Below, piece by piece: positions 52,684 through 62,601 of a DNA stretch of 64,000 nucleotides. The position numbers and the translations under genes are program-made. The notes beneath the pieces are model-generated. The model saw only the letters and a program-made list of their open reading frames with translations. It had not been told where the DNA came from and did not search any database. The number at the start of each line of letters is the position of its first letter. Within the stretch, counting starts at the first letter, position 1. The DNA is from Paracoccaceae bacterium (GTDB lineage: Bacteria > Pseudomonadota > Alphaproteobacteria > Rhodobacterales > Rhodobacteraceae). The stretch is from positions 62,001 through 126,000 of the forward strand of contig JAMWZC010000002.1 of assembly GCA_024304985.1 (NCBI GenBank), given 5' to 3'.

Positions 52684-53628
52684 TCAATAACGGATGCGGT
52701 GGCAAAGAGTTCCCGGCGCGGCCAGAATGCCGGCGTAGGAGTCGGGCAGCTCGGCAAAGTCGGTCTCTCCGGAAATCAGTACGTCAAGGCGATCATCGCA
52801 CAGAAGGTCAAGCGCCTTGGCAAGACGGCGGCCATAGCTCCAGCGTGGAAGGCGCTGGGCCGGGATGTTCCCGACTTGTGAACTGATCAGACGCAGGCGG
52901 CGACTGTGGAACGCCCCGCCCAGCGGCACCGATACCGGCCCGTCGCCGTGCCAGCTGGCCTCGACAACCGTGCCTTCCTGCCCGGCGAGGGACAATGCCA
53001 GCGTCAGTCCAGACTCGGACGCGCTGGTGTGAATGACGACATCACAGTCTTGCGGTGCGGCATCCGGCAGGGCGAAGTCTGCGCCAAGTGACTTTGCAAG
53101 ACCGGTTCGGTCTTGGTTGATATCCACCAAGGTGACCTCGGTCCCCGGCAAGCGCGCGGCAAGGCTGGCCACCAGCGCGCCGACCACACCGGCACCGATC
53201 ACGGCGATACGGTCCCCGGCACCTGCGCCACTGTCCCAAAGGATCGTGAGCGCGGTTTCCATATTTGCAGCAAGCACCGCCCTTTCAGGTGGAAGCTGGT
53301 CCGGCAGCGGAGTCAGTGCGGTCTCGGGCAAGCGATAACGTGTCTGATGGGGAAACAGGGCAAAGACTGCGCGCCCCTTCAGCGGTCCTTCGACAACACG
53401 TCCGACGCTGCAATATCCATACTTGACCGGATAGGGGAAATCTCCCTCCATCCCCGGACCGCGCATGCGGCTGTATTCCGATGCCGGAACGCGGCCCGCC
53501 GCTACAAGCCGTTCGGTGCCCCGACTGATGCCCGAGAACAACGCCTCGACCAAGACCCCCTCACCGATCTGGCCGGGTCTGATCTCGACCCTGTCCGGGG
53601 CCACGCACCATAGAGCTTCGGCGGTCAT
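52684..53628 (-). CDS. Medium-chain dehydrogenase, BchC-like
   Basis: A 314-residue MDR-superfamily oxidoreductase. The NAD(P)-binding Rossmann motif is [18 protein letters not shown] near residues 140-157. The N-terminal [20 protein letters not shown] resembles BchC, the hydroxyethyl-bacteriochlorophyllide dehydrogenase. The structural four-Cys zinc lobe of classical alcohol dehydrogenases is absent. It overlaps the ribA stop by 4 nt. No other bacteriochlorophyll genes are in the window, so a role in the ribA-linked pathway, oxidising an alcohol side chain, is more likely than BchC function. Confidence 0.83.
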   Translation of the reverse strand: MTAEALWCVAPDRVEIRPGQIGEGVLVEALFSGISRGTERLVAAGRVPASEYSRMRGPGMEGDFPYPVKYGYCSVGRVVEGPLKGRAVFALFPHQTRYRLPETALTPLPDQLPPERAVLAANMETALTILWDSGAGAGDRIAVIGAGVVGALVASLAARLPGTEVTLVDINQDRTGLAKSLGADFALPDAAPQDCDVVIHTSASESGLTLALSLAGQEGTVVEASWHGDGPVSVPLGGAFHSRRLRLISSQVGNIPAQRLPRWSYGRRLAKALDLLCDDRLDVLISGETDFAELPDSYAGILAAPGTLCHRIRY

Positions 53629-54776
53629 TTCAGCAGATGTCCCGACTTCGCGGCCTTGGTGGCCAGATAACGCGCGTTCTGCGCCGTCTGCCCCACCTGC
53701 AACGGCACCCGTTCCGCCACGGTGATACCCTGCGCCTGCAACATCGCGACCTTGGCCGGATTGTTCGTCAGCAAGCGGACCGCAGCAATTCCCAACCGCG
53801 CCAGAAGGGCCGAACCAATGCGGAAATCGCGTTCATCGTCATCAAAGCCGAGGTGGTGGTTGGCCTCTACGGTATCAAAACCCTGATCCTGAAGGGCATA
53901 AGCGCGCATCTTGTTCGCCAGACCGATCCCACGCCCTTCCTGATTGAGGTAGAGAAGGACCCCGCCTCCCTCGTCGGCCATGGCGGCAGTGGCGGCGTGC
54001 AGTTGCGGGCCGCAATCACATTTCAGGCTTCCCAAAACGTCGCCCGTGAAACAGGCCGAGTGAAGACGGACCAGAACCGGCGCGGTCCGGTCGGGTGTGC
54101 CGATCTCGATCGCATAATGCTCGATCCCGCCATCATCCGGGCGATAGACGTGCACGCGTCCGGTTTCATGCGCGGCCATCGGCAGCCGGGCGGAGGCGAC
54201 AGGATGTTGCACGCGAGCCCGGGTCAGTTCGGCCAGGATCACGCCTGCCTCCATGATGGAGAGACCGTGCCGCACAGCCTCGGCCAATCCATCTTCGACC
54301 GAAAGCACCAAGGCTGCGGGCAACAGCTGAGAGGATTTCGCCAAGGCGATGGCCGCATGATGGATCGTGTTGCCCGGCATCAGGCAAGGCCGGGATCTTT
54401 CCACCGGATGGACCATGCCACGCGGCGCGGCGCGTGCCGGATCAGCCAAAGCCAGCACCCCTTCAAGCCCAAGCTGCACGGGCAAAGGAAAGGCCACCAC
54501 ATCCGTCTCGGGCAGATCGGTTATATCCAGTGCTGCCGCTCGGTTGCGCGTCAGGATCACCTGTGCAGCCGCGCCACCCGCCATCAAGGCCGCGTAGCGA
54601 TCGACACTCAGCGTTTCGAGGGGGACAACAAGGCAGGCCATACTGTCCCCCGTCAGGACAACAGGAAGCCCCAGCCGGAGATCACCCTTGAGGCGCATCA
54701 GACGTTCGAGGGCGCTGGGCGCCAGAAGGGACGTGGCAGGATTTTCCGCCACGCGAGCAGGTCTCAGTGCATTCAT
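53625..54776 (-). CDS. ribA: GTP cyclohydrolase II with degenerate DHBP-synthase-like N-terminal domain
   Basis: A 383-residue enzyme. The C-terminal half (from about residue 200) is a full GTP cyclohydrolase II: zinc ligands Cys242, Cys253 and Cys255, [15 protein letters not shown], and [21 protein letters not shown] much as in E. coli RibA. It opens GTP to 2,5-diamino-6-ribosylamino-pyrimidinone 5'-phosphate. The N-terminal 190 residues follow a DHBP-synthase plan ([29 protein letters not shown]) but lack the acidic DDEDREN catalytic loop. First gene of a six-gene operon without riboflavin-synthase genes. Confidence 0.92.
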   Translation of the reverse strand: MNALRPARVAENPATSLLAPSALERLMRLKGDLRLGLPVVLTGDSMACLVVPLETLSVDRYAALMAGGAAAQVILTRNRAAALDITDLPETDVVAFPLPVQLGLEGVLALADPARAAPRGMVHPVERSRPCLMPGNTIHHAAIALAKSSQLLPAALVLSVEDGLAEAVRHGLSIMEAGVILAELTRARVQHPVASARLPMAAHETGRVHVYRPDDGGIEHYAIEIGTPDRTAPVLVRLHSACFTGDVLGSLKCDCGPQLHAATAAMADEGGGVLLYLNQEGRGIGLANKMRAYALQDQGFDTVEANHHLGFDDDERDFRIGSALLARLGIAAVRLLTNNPAKVAMLQAQGITVAERVPLQVGQTAQNARYLATKAAKSGHLLK

Positions 54777-54965
54777 GTCGTAACCAGGATTCCAGATATC
54801 ACCGTCAACGTAGTGTTACAAAACCGCAGACAAGCCCATGCGTTGTATTTCGGCGGTTATCCTCAGGTCGTGCGCGATCTTATGCTTACACGGTCTGGAC
54901 CTTGGCTAAGTTGCACTATGTGAACACTTCTTGAGTTTTTTCCACATCACCAGAGGAGACGTGGC

Positions 54966-55700
54966 TTGGCCCTGACAACTTGGCTTGGTTTGTTGCGTTC
55001 ACTCGTGATCTATCACAATCCGGTGAGGACGGGTCCGTTGCGTCGCTTCTATCGCGATCTGCTGCGCCCCGGTGATCTTGTCTTTGATGTCGGCGCACAT
55101 GTCGGCACAAGAGCGCGGGCCATGCGCGCCGCAGGGGCAAGGGTCGTGGCGCTGGAACCGCAGGAACCTTTCTCGACATTTCTGCGCCGGACCCTGCCGC
55201 GTGATATCCGTCTGGTCGAAGCGGCGGCCGGCGGCGTGGAGACCGTTGCGGAGATGGCGGTGTCTTCGCTGCATCCCACGGTTTCGTCTCTGAAGGCGGG
55301 CTTTGCGGATGAGGCCGGGTCTGCCCCCGGTTTTGGTCATGTCCGGTGGGACCGGGTTCAACGGGTGCAAGTGACAACCCTGGACCGATTGATCGCCGCG
55401 GAAGGTCTGCCACGCTATGTCAAGATCGACGTGGAAGGCTTCGAGCTTGAAGTGCTGTCCGGCCTCAGCCAACCGGTCGAGATGGTCTCGGTCGAATATC
55501 TGCCCGGACTGCCTGATCTGACCCTGTCCGTGATCGACCGGCTGCAACAGCTTGGGTCCTACAGGTTCAATCCGGTCCGGGGTGAATCGGGTCGTTTTCT
55601 GTGGGATGACTGGCGCGATGCGGAATCGACGCGGACCTGGTTGAAGGGTCTGGCTGCCGATGGTCCATCAGGTGATCTTTACGCGCGGCTTGATGGCTGA
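54966..55700 (+). CDS. FkbM-family methyltransferase
   Basis: A 244-residue SAM-dependent methyltransferase of the FkbM family. Motif I is LVFDVGAHVGTRARAM at about residues 38-53, VVALEPQEPF follows, and the C-terminal family block YVKIDVEGFELEVLSGL lies near 150. The start is a TTG with a clear ribosome site (AGAGGAG) 7 bases upstream; no ATG gives the conserved N terminus. Members often O-methylate sugars. It diverges from ribA and overlaps the inositol-monophosphatase-like gene tail to tail by 22 bp. Confidence 0.87.
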   Translation: MALTTWLGLLRSLVIYHNPVRTGPLRRFYRDLLRPGDLVFDVGAHVGTRARAMRAAGARVVALEPQEPFSTFLRRTLPRDIRLVEAAAGGVETVAEMAVSSLHPTVSSLKAGFADEAGSAPGFGHVRWDRVQRVQVTTLDRLIAAEGLPRYVKIDVEGFELEVLSGLSQPVEMVSVEYLPGLPDLTLSVIDRLQQLGSYRFNPVRGESGRFLWDDWRDAESTRTWLKGLAADGPSGDLYARLDG

Positions 55701-56488
55701 CCGCGCAGTAGTTCCGCGAATGCGTCGAACACGACAGGATTGGCCGTCAGCACAGTGCCGGACCGTTCGGGCCGATCGTGGGGATCAAGGGCGGCTGTCC
55801 GCGCACCGGATTCATGCAGGATGACCAATCCAGCAGCGATATCCCATTGTTGCAGGCGGCGCTCCCAGAAGCCGTCCAGCCGACCGGTGGCCACATAGGC
55901 CAGATCCAGCGCCGCAGCCCCCATACGGCGCACTCCGGCGCAATGCGGCATCAGTCGGCCAATATCGGCGGCGTGGTCGTCGATATGGGCCATGTCCCCA
56001 AAGGGTATCCCCGTGCCGAACAGGGCCGAAGACAGGCTTTCGGTTCTTGAAGCGGAGATAGGTGCACCGTTCAGATGCGCGCCTTGACCGAGACTGGCCG
56101 AAAAGGTCTCGGCCTTCACCGGATCGTGCACAACGCCAATGCGGCGCAGGCCATCGACCTCAAGCGCGATGGACACGGCCCAATGGGGAATCCCGCGCAG
56201 GAAGTTTGTGGTGCCGTCCAGCGGATCGACGATCCAGCGACGGCTGGCGGGGGCAGAGGCACCGGTTTCTTCACCCAGCCATCCATCCCCCGGACGCGCC
56301 CCCAGCAAGGTGGTTTTCAGGCAAGCTTCCGCCTCGAGATCGGCCTGAGACAGAAAGTCGCCCGCTCGTTTGGTCTGGACAGTCAGGTTGGCTCGGTCGG
56401 ACCAATGGCGCATCAATATCTGACCAGCGTCATCAGCGGCTTTCAGAGCGAGCGTCAGATCAGCGGCATCTTGCGCAACTTCAATCAT
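55679..56488 (-). CDS. Inositol monophosphatase-family phosphatase
   Basis: A 269-residue Mg-dependent, Li-sensitive-type phosphatase. Metal-site motifs: WLGEETG near residue 75, WIVDPLDGTTNF near 89 and WDIAAGLVILHESG near 218. The family covers inositol-phosphate, histidinol-phosphate and 3'(2'),5'-bisphosphate nucleotide phosphatases, which cannot be told apart here. It starts in a 4-nt overlap with the glycosyltransferase gene, so the two products probably act in the same pathway, for example dephosphorylating an intermediate before or after glycosylation. Confidence 0.9.
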   Translation of the reverse strand: MIEVAQDAADLTLALKAADDAGQILMRHWSDRANLTVQTKRAGDFLSQADLEAEACLKTTLLGARPGDGWLGEETGASAPASRRWIVDPLDGTTNFLRGIPHWAVSIALEVDGLRRIGVVHDPVKAETFSASLGQGAHLNGAPISASRTESLSSALFGTGIPFGDMAHIDDHAADIGRLMPHCAGVRRMGAAALDLAYVATGRLDGFWERRLQQWDIAAGLVILHESGARTAALDPHDRPERSGTVLTANPVVFDAFAELLRGQPSSRA

Positions 56489-57561
56489 GTGCGACTCCGG
56501 GCTGCGGCATCAATGGCATTGCCCGCAACGCGCGCGGTGTCGGCCCATGAGGCAAGAGAGGCACCCTTTTGTCTGGCGGCTGTGGCCATTGCGGCGTGCC
56601 GGGCGCTGTCCGACAGAAGGGTTCTCATTGCTGCGGCAAAAGCAGTGGGATCGTCACGCTCAACCAACAAGCCTGCGTCCGCCGGCACGGTGTCCGGCAC
56701 TGCTCCCGTTCGGCAAGACACGATGGGCAGCCCATGGACAAGCGCCTCGTTGAACACGATCCCATAGCCTTCGTAGCGGGTCGCCAATGCGAAAACCTTG
56801 GCCTGCCGATAAAGCCTGTCCAGTTCCTCAGGCGAGACCCGTCCTGCAAGACGAATCCGCGCGGCCAATCCGAAAGTGTTGATCCTGTCCTGAAGCGCGG
56901 CAGAATGGCCCTTTTCCCATGGATTGCCCACGATGACGGCCTGCCAGTCCAGATCCGCAAGCCGCGCCAGTGCGTCGATCAGCACATCATGTCCCTTGCG
57001 GGGATGCAGGATACCGACCGAAAGGATCAGCGGCGGGCCATCATGCGCCTCGGGTGTGATCGATTGATGTTTTGGCTGTGCGATTCCCGGCAGCGCGACA
57101 TGGACGCGGTCGGCGGGAACATCATACCGCTCGATCAGGATGGCGCGGGTGTGCGGGCTGGGGACAAGAACCTGTGCCGCATGGCGCAAATTATCCCGCT
57201 CGGTTTGCCAGAGCATCCGTTGCTGATCCTCGGGCAGCCCGCTTTCCAGCGCCAGAGGATGATGGACCAGTGCCACGATGGGTGCCTTGATTCTTGCAAC
57301 CCCGTCAGTGGTCAACGCGCCAAAGGCCAATCCGTCGATGATGACAGGGCAATCGGCGGGCAGTTCTTGCAGCGCATTCAGCGCCTCTGTCATCGCGCGG
57401 TCTGTGGGAAATGGAAACCCATCCGGCAATTGCACCAGTGTCATATCGCGCCCCGCCGCGCGCAATTCCTCGAGCAAAAGCCGGTCATAGATATACCCGC
57501 CCGTCAGCGTGGTGATGTCACCCGGCAAGGCCAGGGCTGCGGATGGGGCCTGCATTGTCAT
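56485..57561 (-). CDS. Glycosyltransferase family 4
   Basis: A 358-residue GT-B fold glycosyltransferase. The C-terminal donor-binding half shows ILSVGILHPRKGHDVLIDAL near residue 180, AGRVSPEELDRLYRQAKVF and the EX7E motif EGYGIVFNE near 263. The N-terminal GGYIYDRLLLEELRAAGRD provides the acceptor side. The start is uncertain (ATG at 57561 or 57555, weak ribosome site). The 4-nt overlap with the phosphatase gene and proximity to ribA link it to the unexplained GTP-derived cluster. Donor and acceptor are unknown. Confidence 0.87.
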   Translation of the reverse strand: MTMQAPSAALALPGDITTLTGGYIYDRLLLEELRAAGRDMTLVQLPDGFPFPTDRAMTEALNALQELPADCPVIIDGLAFGALTTDGVARIKAPIVALVHHPLALESGLPEDQQRMLWQTERDNLRHAAQVLVPSPHTRAILIERYDVPADRVHVALPGIAQPKHQSITPEAHDGPPLILSVGILHPRKGHDVLIDALARLADLDWQAVIVGNPWEKGHSAALQDRINTFGLAARIRLAGRVSPEELDRLYRQAKVFALATRYEGYGIVFNEALVHGLPIVSCRTGAVPDTVPADAGLLVERDDPTAFAAAMRTLLSDSARHAAMATAARQKGASLASWADTARVAGNAIDAAARSRT

Positions 57562-57668
57562 GAAAATGGTGCCGATCTTGGTGTGCGTCAGGGATGCGGA
57601 GCCTAGGGCCTGCGCGCTTGCAGGCAAGTCCTGTCAGACCCGTGTGACGAAAATCAACTCGGACCGCA

Positions 57669-57697
57669 TTGTCATAAAAGGTTTACAAAAGGTTCAT
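57669..57697 (+). promoter_or_regulatory. Pho box upstream of pstS
   Basis: Three 7-bp units, TTGTCAT, GGTTTAC and GGTTCAT, recur every 11 bp with AAAA between them, the architecture of PhoB-binding Pho boxes. The element ends 82 nt before the pstS ATG. Confidence 0.85.
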
Positions 57698-57779
57698 AGA
57701 AGCGTTGTGCCGGGTGACTAGGCACTGGGCCGAGATCGCCGATCGGGTGATCGAAACCCAAAGGTATCAGGAGTTTTCC

Positions 57780-58832
57780 ATGACCGTCAAACTGTCCGCC
57801 TCCGTGCTGGCCATCGCTGCCGTCTCGGCAACCACCGCCATGGCACGCGACAATGTGCAAGTCACCGGTTCATCCACCGTTCTGCCTTATTCGACGATCG
57901 TCGCCGAAGCGTTTGGCGAAAACTTCGATTTCCCGACCCCGGTCGTGGAAGGCGGAGGCTCGGGTGCAGGCCGCGCCAAGATGTGCGAAGGCGTGGGCAC
58001 CAACACTGTCGATATCGCCAACTCGTCCTCGCGCATCACCCAGAAAGACCTGGAAACCTGCGCAGCAAATGGTGTGACCGAGGTGATGGAAGTCCGCTTC
58101 GGCTATGACGGAATCGTCTTTGCATCCGATGTGAACGGCCCCGCGTTCGCTTTTACCCCGGCTGACATCTATAACGCTTTGGCTGCACAGGTTGCGGTCG
58201 ACGGTGCCATTGTCGCGAACCCCTATTCCCAGTGGTCCGATTTCAACAGCGCGATGCCCGCGCAAGAAATTCTGGTCCTGTCGCCCGGCACCAAGCACGG
58301 CACCCGTGAAGTGTTCGACGAGCGTGTGATTATTGCTGGCTGCAAGGAAACAGGCGCTTACGACCTGTTCCTCGCAACGGCAGAGGGCGACGACGATCGC
58401 GCCAAATCCCGCGCCGCCAATGGCGAATGCACCAAGCTGCGCACCGATGGCCGCAACGTGGACATCGACGGCGACTACACCGAAACCCTGGCCCGTCTGG
58501 AAGCCGACAAGAAAGCCATCGGCGTGTTCGGTCTGTCCTTCTACCAGAACAACACCGACAAGCTGCGCGTCGGCACCATGGGCGGCATCACGCCGTCGAC
58601 AGAATCCATCGCTTCGGGTGAGTATCCGGTATCCCGTCCGCTGTTCTTTTATGTGAAAATGGCGCATCTGGATGTGATCCCCGGCCTGCAGGAATATATC
58701 GAGTTCTTCGTGTCCGACGACATGGCTGGTCCCGATGGTCCGCTGGCCCAGTACGGTCTTGTGTCGGACCCCGAGCTGGCTGCGACACAAGAGATGGTCG
58801 CCAACCGCACTCCGATGGGTCCGCTGAACTGA
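57780..58832 (+). CDS. pstS: Phosphate ABC transporter substrate-binding protein
   Basis: A 350-residue periplasmic phosphate-binding protein with a signal peptide (cleavage after TTAMA, about residue 22). Phosphate-contacting loops can be seen: VTGSSTVLPYS near residue 28, GGGSGAGRAKMC near 60 and ANSSSRI near 80, with SPGTKHGTREVF further on. The ATG at 57780 has CAGGAG upstream. First gene of the pst operon behind a Pho box; a long hairpin separates it from pstC, which probably lets PstS be made in excess. Confidence 0.95.
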   Translation: MTVKLSASVLAIAAVSATTAMARDNVQVTGSSTVLPYSTIVAEAFGENFDFPTPVVEGGGSGAGRAKMCEGVGTNTVDIANSSSRITQKDLETCAANGVTEVMEVRFGYDGIVFASDVNGPAFAFTPADIYNALAAQVAVDGAIVANPYSQWSDFNSAMPAQEILVLSPGTKHGTREVFDERVIIAGCKETGAYDLFLATAEGDDDRAKSRAANGECTKLRTDGRNVDIDGDYTETLARLEADKKAIGVFGLSFYQNNTDKLRVGTMGGITPSTESIASGEYPVSRPLFFYVKMAHLDVIPGLQEYIEFFVSDDMAGPDGPLAQYGLVSDPELAATQEMVANRTPMGPLN

Positions 58833-58844
58833 TCTGACACTTCT

Positions 58845-58876
58845 GCCAGCCTCCGGATCATGGTCCGGGGGCTGGC
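58845..58876 (+). other. Long hairpin between pstS and pstC
   Basis: A 13-bp stem (58845-58857 with 58864-58876, one T-G pair) closes a six-base loop, TCATGG. There is no T run. Such intercistronic hairpins stabilise the upstream pstS message or partly attenuate transcription into the permease genes. Confidence 0.75.
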
Positions 58877-58908
58877 GCTACCTCTGCCTCTCATCTCCGG
58901 GAACCACC

Positions 58909-60366
58909 ATGCCAATCCTGTTGCTGATCATTGTTCTTGGGGTTCTCGCGATTGCAGGTTTCGTTCTGGGGCGACGGCGTGCCCTGGCTTCAGTCGAGGG
59001 GAATACCCGACGCCTCCATTCACTTCCGAACTATTACGCCTGGCACGGGGCCATCATGGCCTTTCTGCCGGCGATTGCCGTTCTGACGCTCTGGCTGATC
59101 GCTCAACCGCTTATCATCGAACGCCAGCTTTCGGGGTATTTCCCTACCGAGCAATTCGAGAATAACAGCCAGCGTATCCTCTTGATGGCCGATGTGCGTC
59201 GCGTCGCCGAAGGGCTTGATGTCGCCGTGGCCGCAGGGGCCTTGAGCGAGACTGATGCTGCAAGCTTAAGTGCGGACGGATCGATCCGTGAACGCCTGGC
59301 CGGCGTTGGCGTGGCCCTTGGCGCCGACGTGACCCCGCAGGTTCTGGAAGCGTCGCAAGCCTATCGGCAGCTTGCTGCAAACGGCGGCCTATGGCGGAGC
59401 GTTTTGACGCTGATCGTGGCTGTAGCGGGACTGCTCTATGCCTTGCGCATCACCAATGGAGATTTCCGCGCGCGCAACCGTGTGGAAGGTGTGATCCTGG
59501 GTGTTTTGATCATGGCTTCGACCATCGCGATCCTGACGACGATCGGGATCGTTTTGTCGATGCTGTCCGAGACGATCCGCTTCGCCTCGATGTATCCATT
59601 CAAGGATTTCCTTTTCGGCCTCACATGGCAGCCCAGTTTTCAGGGCAACAGCCAGCTTGGCCTTTTGCCGCTGCTTTGGGGCACGCTCTACATCAGCCTT
59701 GTGGCGATGATCGTCGCGGTCCCCACCGGTCTGTTTACCGCGATCTATCTGGCCGAGTATGCCAGCCCGCGTGTCCGTTCGATCGTCAAGCCGCTGATCG
59801 AGGTGATCGCGGGCATCCCAACCGTTGTCTTCGGCCTGTTCGCGCTTGTGACCGTTGGCCCCTTCCTGCGCGACTGGTTCGCAGTGCCAACGGGGCTTGG
59901 GTCTTCAGGCTCGTCGGTCATGACGGCCGGGTTGGTGATCGGTGTGTTGAACATCCCGTTCATTTCGTCACTTGCCGACGACATCATTAACGCTGTGCCG
60001 CAATCGCTGCGTGACGGCTCTTATGGCTTGGGCGCGACCAAATCCGAAACCGTGCGGCAGGTGATCCTGCCTGCGGCCCTTCCAGGAATTGTGGGGGCCA
60101 TCCTTCTGGCCGCCAGCCGCGCCATTGGCGAGACCATGATTGTGACGATGGGTGCTGGGGCCGCTGCCAAACTTGACCTCAACCCGTTCGAGGCGATGAC
60201 GACGATCACCGTCAAGATCGTCAGTCAGCTGACCGGCGATACCGAGTTCAATTCGCCCGAGACACTGGTGGCCTTTGCCCTTGGCATGACGCTTTTCGTC
60301 ATCACGCTGGGCCTGAACATCTTTGCCCTTTGGGTCGTGCGCAAATACCGGGAGCAATACGAATGA
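58909..60366 (+). CDS. pstC: Phosphate ABC transporter permease PstC
   Basis: A 485-residue inner-membrane permease. The C-terminal core (from about residue 245) has the six-helix transport domain and the EAA-type loop SYGLGATKSETVRQVILPAALPGI. The N-terminal 240 residues form a long extension with about four helices and a soluble loop (about 75-150), making it far longer than E. coli PstC (about 320); this form is common in alphaproteobacteria. Its stop overlaps the pstA start by 4 nt. Confidence 0.93.
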   Translation: MPILLLIIVLGVLAIAGFVLGRRRALASVEGNTRRLHSLPNYYAWHGAIMAFLPAIAVLTLWLIAQPLIIERQLSGYFPTEQFENNSQRILLMADVRRVAEGLDVAVAAGALSETDAASLSADGSIRERLAGVGVALGADVTPQVLEASQAYRQLAANGGLWRSVLTLIVAVAGLLYALRITNGDFRARNRVEGVILGVLIMASTIAILTTIGIVLSMLSETIRFASMYPFKDFLFGLTWQPSFQGNSQLGLLPLLWGTLYISLVAMIVAVPTGLFTAIYLAEYASPRVRSIVKPLIEVIAGIPTVVFGLFALVTVGPFLRDWFAVPTGLGSSGSSVMTAGLVIGVLNIPFISSLADDIINAVPQSLRDGSYGLGATKSETVRQVILPAALPGIVGAILLAASRAIGETMIVTMGAGAAAKLDLNPFEAMTTITVKIVSQLTGDTEFNSPETLVAFALGMTLFVITLGLNIFALWVVRKYREQYE

Positions 60367-61727
60367 CCGACGCCACTTCCGCCAATGTCCCGGCATCCGC
60401 ACCGGTTCCGCACGCATCCTCATTGCTGACGCAGACCGCGTTGATGAAAAAGCGCAATGCCGCCGAGACGCGGTTCAAGGCCTATGGGATCGCCGCGATC
60501 TGTGTCAGCCTTTCGGTTCTGGCCGTCATGCTGTGGACAATCTTCAGCGACGGGGTTTCGGCCTTCAAGCAAGCCACTTTCACTTTTCCCGTGACGCTGG
60601 ACCCCGAGCGACTGGACCCCAAGGGGAACCGCGAACGTGACGAAATGATGCGTGTGACCACAATTGGCTACACCAACCTTCTGAACCAGCAACTGGTCGC
60701 CTATCTGGCGGAACGCGATATCTCGACCGAGGGGGTCGATGACAAGGACATTGCGGCTTTCATCTCACGCGACACCCCGGCGCGTCTGCGGAACATGGTG
60801 TTGGATAACCCTGACCTGTTGGGCCAGACAATCCGTTTCGAGGGCTTCGCGACGGGACGAATCGACGGCTACATCAAGGGTCGCGTGACCCGTGACACCG
60901 CCGAACGGGACACGAACATCTCGGTGGCACAGCTTGATCTGGCTGACCGCATGATCGACGAAGGCATCCTGTCGGCCAAGTTCAACTGGAGCTTTCTGAC
61001 CGCGCCCGATGCCTCGGACCAACGGCCCGAGGCGGCCGGTCTGGGTGTGGCCATGATCGGTTCTGCCTATATGATGTTTCTTGTGGTGATCATGGTGTTG
61101 CCGCTTGGCGTAGCAGCCTCGATCTATCTCGAGGAATTCGCGCCGAAGAACCGCTGGACCGACCTGATCGAGGTGAATATCTCGAACCTCGCTGCGGTGC
61201 CTTCGATCGTTTATGGTATCCTTGGTTTGGCGATCTTCATCAACTTTGCCAAGTTTCCGCAATCAAGCCCGCTGGTGGGTGCGCTCGTGCTGACCTTGAT
61301 GACCTTGCCAACGATCATCATCGCAACCCGTGCTGCGATCCGTGCCGTGCCGCCCTCGATCCGCGACGCGGCGCTGGGCGTGGGTGCATCGAAAATGCAG
61401 ACCGTGTTCCACCATGTGCTGCCGCTTGCCGCGCCAGGCATCATGACCGGAACGATCCTTGGCCTGGCCTCGGCACTGGGAGAAACGGCACCGCTTTTGC
61501 TGATCGGCATGGTCGCCTTTGTGGCTAACTATCCCGCTGGACCGCTGGACGGAGGGATGCTTGACCCCGCCACCGCCCTGCCTGTGCAGGTCTATTCCTG
61601 GGCCTCACGCTCGGATCCCGCCTTTATCGAACGCTCGGCAGGTGCGATCATCGTCCTGCTGGCCTTCCTCGTCGTGATGAACATCGTCGCCATCGTATTG
61701 CGGCGCAAGTTCGAGCGGCGTTGGTAA
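60363..61727 (+). CDS. pstA: Phosphate ABC transporter permease PstA
   Basis: A 454-residue permease. After a 40-residue polar N terminus comes helix 1 (about 52-72), then about 160 residues outside the membrane, then the conserved core from about residue 235 with [26 protein letters not shown] as the EAA loop and [15 protein letters not shown]. coli PstA is about 300 residues, so the extracytoplasmic insert is the notable difference. The ATG at 60363 lies in a 4-nt overlap with pstC. Confidence 0.92.
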   Translation: MTDATSANVPASAPVPHASSLLTQTALMKKRNAAETRFKAYGIAAICVSLSVLAVMLWTIFSDGVSAFKQATFTFPVTLDPERLDPKGNRERDEMMRVTTIGYTNLLNQQLVAYLAERDISTEGVDDKDIAAFISRDTPARLRNMVLDNPDLLGQTIRFEGFATGRIDGYIKGRVTRDTAERDTNISVAQLDLADRMIDEGILSAKFNWSFLTAPDASDQRPEAAGLGVAMIGSAYMMFLVVIMVLPLGVAASIYLEEFAPKNRWTDLIEVNISNLAAVPSIVYGILGLAIFINFAKFPQSSPLVGALVLTLMTLPTIIIATRAAIRAVPPSIRDAALGVGASKMQTVFHHVLPLAAPGIMTGTILGLASALGETAPLLLIGMVAFVANYPAGPLDGGMLDPATALPVQVYSWASRSDPAFIERSAGAIIVLLAFLVVMNIVAIVLRRKFERRW

Positions 61728-61750
61728 CCCATCGGACAGGACAGACAGCC

Positions 61751-62548
61751 ATGTATGACGCGCCAACACCGGAGACGAGATTGACCCAGAATACCACCAA
61801 AATCACCGCACGCGGCGTGCAGGTCTACTACGGCGACAAGCAGGCGCTGAAAGATGTGAATGTCGACATCCTCGACAATACCGTGACTGCCTTCATCGGG
61901 CCTTCGGGTTGCGGCAAATCCACCTTCCTGCGGTGTTTCAACCGGATGAACGACACCGTAGCCAGCGCGCGCGTTCAGGGCGAGATCCTGTTGGACGGCG
62001 AGAATATCTATGACAAGCGCGTCGATCCGGTGCAGTTGCGTGCCAAGGTGGGCATGGTGTTCCAGAAGCCGAACCCGTTCCCCAAGTCGATCTATGACAA
62101 TGTATCCTACGGCCCCAAGATCCACGGGCTGACACGCTCCAAAACGGAACTGGATCAGGTCGTCGAAGAAAGCTTGCGAAAAGCCGCATTGTGGAACGAG
62201 GTCAAGGATCGTCTGAACGAGGCGGGCACCGGCCTGTCGGGTGGTCAGCAACAGCGACTTTGTATCGCGCGGGCTATCGCCACCTCGCCCGAGGTGCTGC
62301 TGATGGACGAGCCCTGCTCGGCTCTCGATCCCATCGCCACCGCGCAAGTCGAAGAACTGATCGACGAACTGCGGGCCAGCTTCTCGGTCGTGATTGTCAC
62401 CCACTCGATGCAGCAGGCTGCCCGGGTCAGCCAGAAGACAGCCTTTTTCCATCTGGGCAGTCTGGTGGAATATGGCGACACCAGCACAATTTTCACCAAC
62501 CCGTCCGATCCGCGCACCGAAAGCTATATCACCGGCCGTATCGGCTGA
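61751..62548 (+). CDS. pstB: Phosphate ABC transporter ATP-binding protein
   Basis: A 265-residue ATPase with Walker [13 protein letters not shown] near residue 56, the PstB-specific [19 protein letters not shown], signature [14 protein letters not shown], Walker [13 protein letters not shown] and the switch VTHSMQQA. The ATG at 61751 lies 23 nt after the pstA stop. It energises phosphate import and signals phosphate sufficiency with PhoU. Confidence 0.96.
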   Translation: MYDAPTPETRLTQNTTKITARGVQVYYGDKQALKDVNVDILDNTVTAFIGPSGCGKSTFLRCFNRMNDTVASARVQGEILLDGENIYDKRVDPVQLRAKVGMVFQKPNPFPKSIYDNVSYGPKIHGLTRSKTELDQVVEESLRKAALWNEVKDRLNEAGTGLSGGQQQRLCIARAIATSPEVLLMDEPCSALDPIATAQVEELIDELRASFSVVIVTHSMQQAARVSQKTAFFHLGSLVEYGDTSTIFTNPSDPRTESYITGRIG

Positions 62549-62601
62549 TCCCGAGATCACGCCCTGCGAGGGGCGATCCAGAGAACAGGAAGACTGATCC
62601 C

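Noticed and set aside
52684-53628. True bacteriochlorophyll gene bchC
   Set aside because: Similarity is visible, but no other photosynthesis gene lies in the window and the gene is fused into the ribA operon.
50609-54776. Ordinary riboflavin biosynthesis operon
   Set aside because: ribB activity, ribH, ribE and the RibD deaminase domain are all missing, while PTPS-like, methyltransferase and dehydrogenase genes are present.
54777-54965. FMN riboswitch upstream of ribA
   Set aside because: The 189-bp region was read on the minus strand for the conserved RFN helices and their AGGGC-type motifs; none were found.
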